The notes beneath the pieces are model-generated. The model searched no databases, was not told the DNA's origin, and saw only the letters and a program-made list of their open reading frames with translations. 64,000 bases of DNA, from NCBI RefSeq assembly GCF_018614095.1, contig NZ_JAGGOY010000145.1, positions 1-64,000 on the forward strand. Direction: 5' to 3'. Both the position numbers and the translations under genes were made by a program. Below, one piece after another: positions 61,580-64,000 of this stretch. This DNA comes from Streptomyces sp. ISL-87. GTDB taxonomy: Bacteria; Actinomycetota; Actinomycetes; Streptomycetales; Streptomycetaceae. Within the stretch, counting starts at the first letter, position 1. Every line of letters starts with the position of its first letter.

Positions 61580-63448
61580 TCACCGGGCGTCGCGGCGCCT
61601 GTACAGCCCCTCGATCTCCCGCTCGTAGTCCCGGGCGATCGCCCCGCGCCGGAGTTTCATCGACGGGGTCAGATGCCCCCGCTCCTCCGTGAACTCCCCC
61701 GGCAGCACCGCGAACCGCCGGATCGACTCCGCCCGCGACACCAGCCGGTTCGCCTCGTCCACCGCCCGCTGGAGGTCGGCCAGCAACTCCTCGTCCTCGA
61801 CCAGCCGCCCGATCGGAACGCCCTGCTTCTTCCGCATCTGCCGCCAGTGCAAGAGCCCCTCCGGCTCCAAGGTGATCAGCGCGGCCACGTAGGGCCGGTT
61901 GTCCCCCACCACCATGCACTGCCCCACCAGCGGATGCGCCCGCAGCCAGTCCTCCAGCGGGGCCGGGGCGACGTTCTTCCCGCCCGAGGTGATGATCAGG
62001 TCCTTCTTCCGCCCGGTGATGGTCAGGTACCCCTCCGCGTCCAGCTCGCCGATGTCCCCTGTGGCCAGCCACCCGCCACCGGGCACGGCAGCGGCAGCGG
62101 TGTTCCAGTACCCCGCGAAGACGTGCCGGCCGCCCAGCAGCACCTCCCCGTCGTCCGCGATCCGCACCGCCGTGCCCGGCAACGGCCACCCCACCGTCCC
62201 CAGCCTCGGCCTCAGCGGCGGCGTGACGGTGGACGCGCCCGTCGTCTCCGTGAGCCCGTACCCCTCGAAGACCTCGATCCCCGCGCCGGTGTAGAAAGCG
62301 GCGAGCCGCCGCCCCAGCGGGGAGCCCCCGCTCAGGATGTACCGCACGCGCCCGCCCAGCGCCGCCCGGATCCTGCGGTACACCAGCGGGTCGTACAGCG
62401 CCCGCGCCGCCCGCAGCCCGATGCCGGGCCGCTCCCCCTCGACGAGCTCCCCGTACCGCTGCGCGATCCGCGCGGCCCGGTCGAACGAGGCCGCCCGCCC
62501 CATCCGCTCGGCCGTCGCCCTCGCCGTGTTGTAGACCTTCTCCAGCACATAGGGGATGGCCAGCAAGAACGTGGGCTGGAACCCGGCTAGGTCCTCCAGC
62601 AGATCCTCGGTCCGGATGCTCGGCGCGTGCCCCAGCTTCACCCGCGCCCGCAGGCACCCCACGGCGACCATCCGCCCGAAGACGTGCGACAGCGGCAGGA
62701 ACAGCAGCGTCGACGCCGGCTCCTTGCTGACCGACTTGAACACCGGGTGCAGCAGCTCCACCGCGTTGTCCACCTCGGCGAAGAAGTTGCCGTGCGTCAG
62801 CACACACCCCTTGGGCTGTCCGGTGGTTCCGGAGGTGTACACCAGCGTCGCCACCGAGTCCGGCGTCCGTGAGGCCCGCCGGTCGTGCACGGCGGCGTCC
62901 GGCACGTGCTCCCCCGCCTTGACCAGCCGCGCCACCGCCCCGGTATCGAACTCCCAGAGGTGCGCCAGCCACGGCAGGCTGGCCCTCTCGGCACTGATGA
63001 TCCGCGCCTGCGCGGTGTCCTCGACAGCGCAGGCGACCGCCCCCGAGTCGTGAATGATCCACCGCGCCTGAACCGCGGACGAGGTCGGATAGACGGGTAC
63101 GGTAACCAGCCCGGCCGCCCACCCCGCGAAGTCCAGCAGCGTCCACTCATAGGTGGTCCGCGCCATGATGGCGAGCCGGTCCCCCTCGCGCAGCCCCTCG
63201 GCGATCAACCCCTTGGCCACGGCCAGCACTTCACTCGCGAACTCGGCGGCGGTCACATCCCGCCAGGACCCGTCCGCCTCCTTCCGCGCGAGCACGGCAT
63301 CCCCCGGCGCGGCGGCCGCGTTGTCGAACGGAATATCCCCGAGCGACCCTCTCCCCACCACCCCGGCCAGCGCGGGCACCGCCACCTCGCGCACCACCCC
63401 GCCCACCACGCTCTTGACGGGCTCCACCAGCTCCGGCTCGGCATCCAC
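61580..63448 (-). CDS. long-chain acyl-CoA synthetase (AMP-forming)
   Basis: A 622-residue acyl-activating enzyme like FadD15. Motifs are VYTSGTTGQPKG, EGYGLTETTGAS, TGDIGELDAEGYLTITGRKK and the C-terminal Lys near TPSMKLRRGA. The first ~50 residues form an extra helical segment (LVEPVKSVVGGVVREVAVPA) typical of actinobacterial FadD15-like proteins. The GTG start follows GAGGAG by 11 bases. The promoter region has the palindrome TTACCG-C-CGGTAA at 63476 next to a -10-like TAGATT. Confidence 0.92.
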   Translation of the reverse strand: MDAEPELVEPVKSVVGGVVREVAVPALAGVVGRGSLGDIPFDNAAAAPGDAVLARKEADGSWRDVTAAEFASEVLAVAKGLIAEGLREGDRLAIMARTTYEWTLLDFAGWAAGLVTVPVYPTSSAVQARWIIHDSGAVACAVEDTAQARIISAERASLPWLAHLWEFDTGAVARLVKAGEHVPDAAVHDRRASRTPDSVATLVYTSGTTGQPKGCVLTHGNFFAEVDNAVELLHPVFKSVSKEPASTLLFLPLSHVFGRMVAVGCLRARVKLGHAPSIRTEDLLEDLAGFQPTFLLAIPYVLEKVYNTARATAERMGRAASFDRAARIAQRYGELVEGERPGIGLRAARALYDPLVYRRIRAALGGRVRYILSGGSPLGRRLAAFYTGAGIEVFEGYGLTETTGASTVTPPLRPRLGTVGWPLPGTAVRIADDGEVLLGGRHVFAGYWNTAAAAVPGGGWLATGDIGELDAEGYLTITGRKKDLIITSGGKNVAPAPLEDWLRAHPLVGQCMVVGDNRPYVAALITLEPEGLLHWRQMRKKQGVPIGRLVEDEELLADLQRAVDEANRLVSRAESIRRFAVLPGEFTEERGHLTPSMKLRRGAIARDYEREIEGLYRRRDAR

Positions 63449-63475
63449 GGCACGTTCTCCTCGCCTCGACAGGAG

Positions 63476-63488
63476 TTACCGCCGGTAA
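63476..63488. promoter_or_regulatory. palindrome in the promoter of the acyl-CoA synthetase
   Basis: TTACCG-C-CGGTAA is a perfect 6-bp dyad, 28 bp before the start codon and adjoining TAGATT on the minus strand, a good -10 box. A degenerate half (GTAACCGCCG) follows at 63500. This placement suits a repressor of fatty-acid genes. Confidence 0.45.
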
Positions 63489-63549
63489 TCTACGCACGAG
63501 TAACCGCCGCTGAACACCCCCTGGACAGCCCGCGCCCCGCCGGGCTTCG

Positions 63550-64000
63550 TCAGGGCCTGCCGGGGCGGTCGGTGGCGAGGGAGTTCAGGAGGGCGGCGCC
63601 GCGGGTGGCGTCGTCCACGCTTATCGCGAAGTCCTTGCCCTTGGCACGGATGACCAGGCATTCGCCGCCGCGCAGCATCACTGTGGTCCCGAGCCCGCTG
63701 AGGCGGTAGCCCCAGCCGCCGACCTGGGCCGCCGTCCGGTGCTCGACGCGCGCCGACTCGATGTCCTCGGCGGCCCAGCGTCGCACCGGGTGGCCGAACG
63801 GCCCGAAGGCCACCTCCAGGCCCCGCTCCGTCACCCGCGCCCGCACCGAGGAGCAGCCGAGCACCAGTACCGAGACGAACGCGAACGGCGCGACCAGCGC
63901 CCAGTGCAACTCCGTCAGGCCCACCACCCCTACGAGCCAGGCCGCCACCGCCACCACCCCGGAGACGGCCCCGGTCAGGCTCAGCCACGGGTTGGCCGCG
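63550..64000 (-). CDS. membrane protein of unknown function (5' end outside window)
   Basis: At least 149 residues are visible. The frame stays open to the right edge (AANPWLSLTGAVSG precedes the first in-window GTG at 63957), so the start probably lies beyond 64000. Two hydrophobic segments are followed by a soluble beta-rich domain (VTERGLEVAFGPFGHPVRRW, then LSGLGTTVMLRGGECLVIR) like the PH-type fold in bacterial membrane proteins (DUF3093-like). The role is unknown. Confidence 0.7.
   Translation of the reverse strand, partial: AANPWLSLTGAVSGVVAVAAWLVGVVGLTELHWALVAPFAFVSVLVLGCSSVRARVTERGLEVAFGPFGHPVRRWAAEDIESARVEHRTAAQVGGWGYRLSGLGTTVMLRGGECLVIRAKGKDFAISVDDATRGAALLNSLATDRPGRP

Overview
The window is chromosomal DNA of a high-GC actinobacterium, almost certainly Streptomyces or a close relative. 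GC content is very high, GTG starts are frequent, genes are packed with 1-8 bp overlaps, and there are many secreted proteins and extracellular hydrolases. The respiratory and menaquinone gene content matches what I recall of the Streptomyces core chromosome. I see no rRNA, tRNA, CRISPR array, integrase or transposase gene.

Layout. 1-1660: start of a second, partial NADH dehydrogenase cluster (nuoA2B2C2, cut by the window edge). 1807-5527: two paralogous sensor kinases and a LuxR-type response regulator. 5682-8742: 2-oxoacid:ferredoxin oxidoreductase korAB. 8805-10156: a divergent HxlR regulator and quinone-oxidoreductase pair (qorR/qor2-like). 10305-14789: RarD transporter, secreted M28 aminopeptidase, a Fic-like toxin/antitoxin pair and a LolA-like protein. 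15100-21146: polyprenyl diphosphate synthase, CocE-type hydrolase, HAD phosphatase, fumarylacetoacetase and a Uma2 remnant. 21212-37145: the complete 14-gene nuoA-N operon on the minus strand, ending at a terminator and headed by a probable Rex operator. 37923-39729: NlpC/P60 hydrolase, a lipoprotein lacking its signal peptide, and a small membrane protein. 39735-40643: an antitoxin/PIN-toxin pair between two copies of the 3' end of the menJ-like gene. 40623-50900: menaquinone genes (menJ-like reductase, menG, mqnC, mqnA, a degenerate amidohydrolase) mixed with glutaminase, a DUF3152 protein, a small LuxR protein and a Ser/Thr kinase. 51138-64000: cold-shock protein, lytic transglycosylase, two acyl-CoA ligases, an AraC regulator, an RTX-like repeat protein, a lipase, a tripeptidyl-aminopeptidase-like protein and a membrane protein running off the right edge.

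How the genes work together. The core theme is electron transport. KorAB produces reduced ferredoxin, complex I (nuo) passes NADH electrons to menaquinone, and the mqn/menG/polyprenyl synthase/menJ genes make and reduce that quinone. The Rex-like site would tie nuo expression to NADH/NAD+, and the HxlR/Qor pair would respond to quinone or thiol stress. The rest is accessory: secreted peptidases, lipases and cell-wall enzymes, two small toxin-antitoxin modules with visible regulatory or insertion signatures, and several short tandem-repeat arrays in or between genes.
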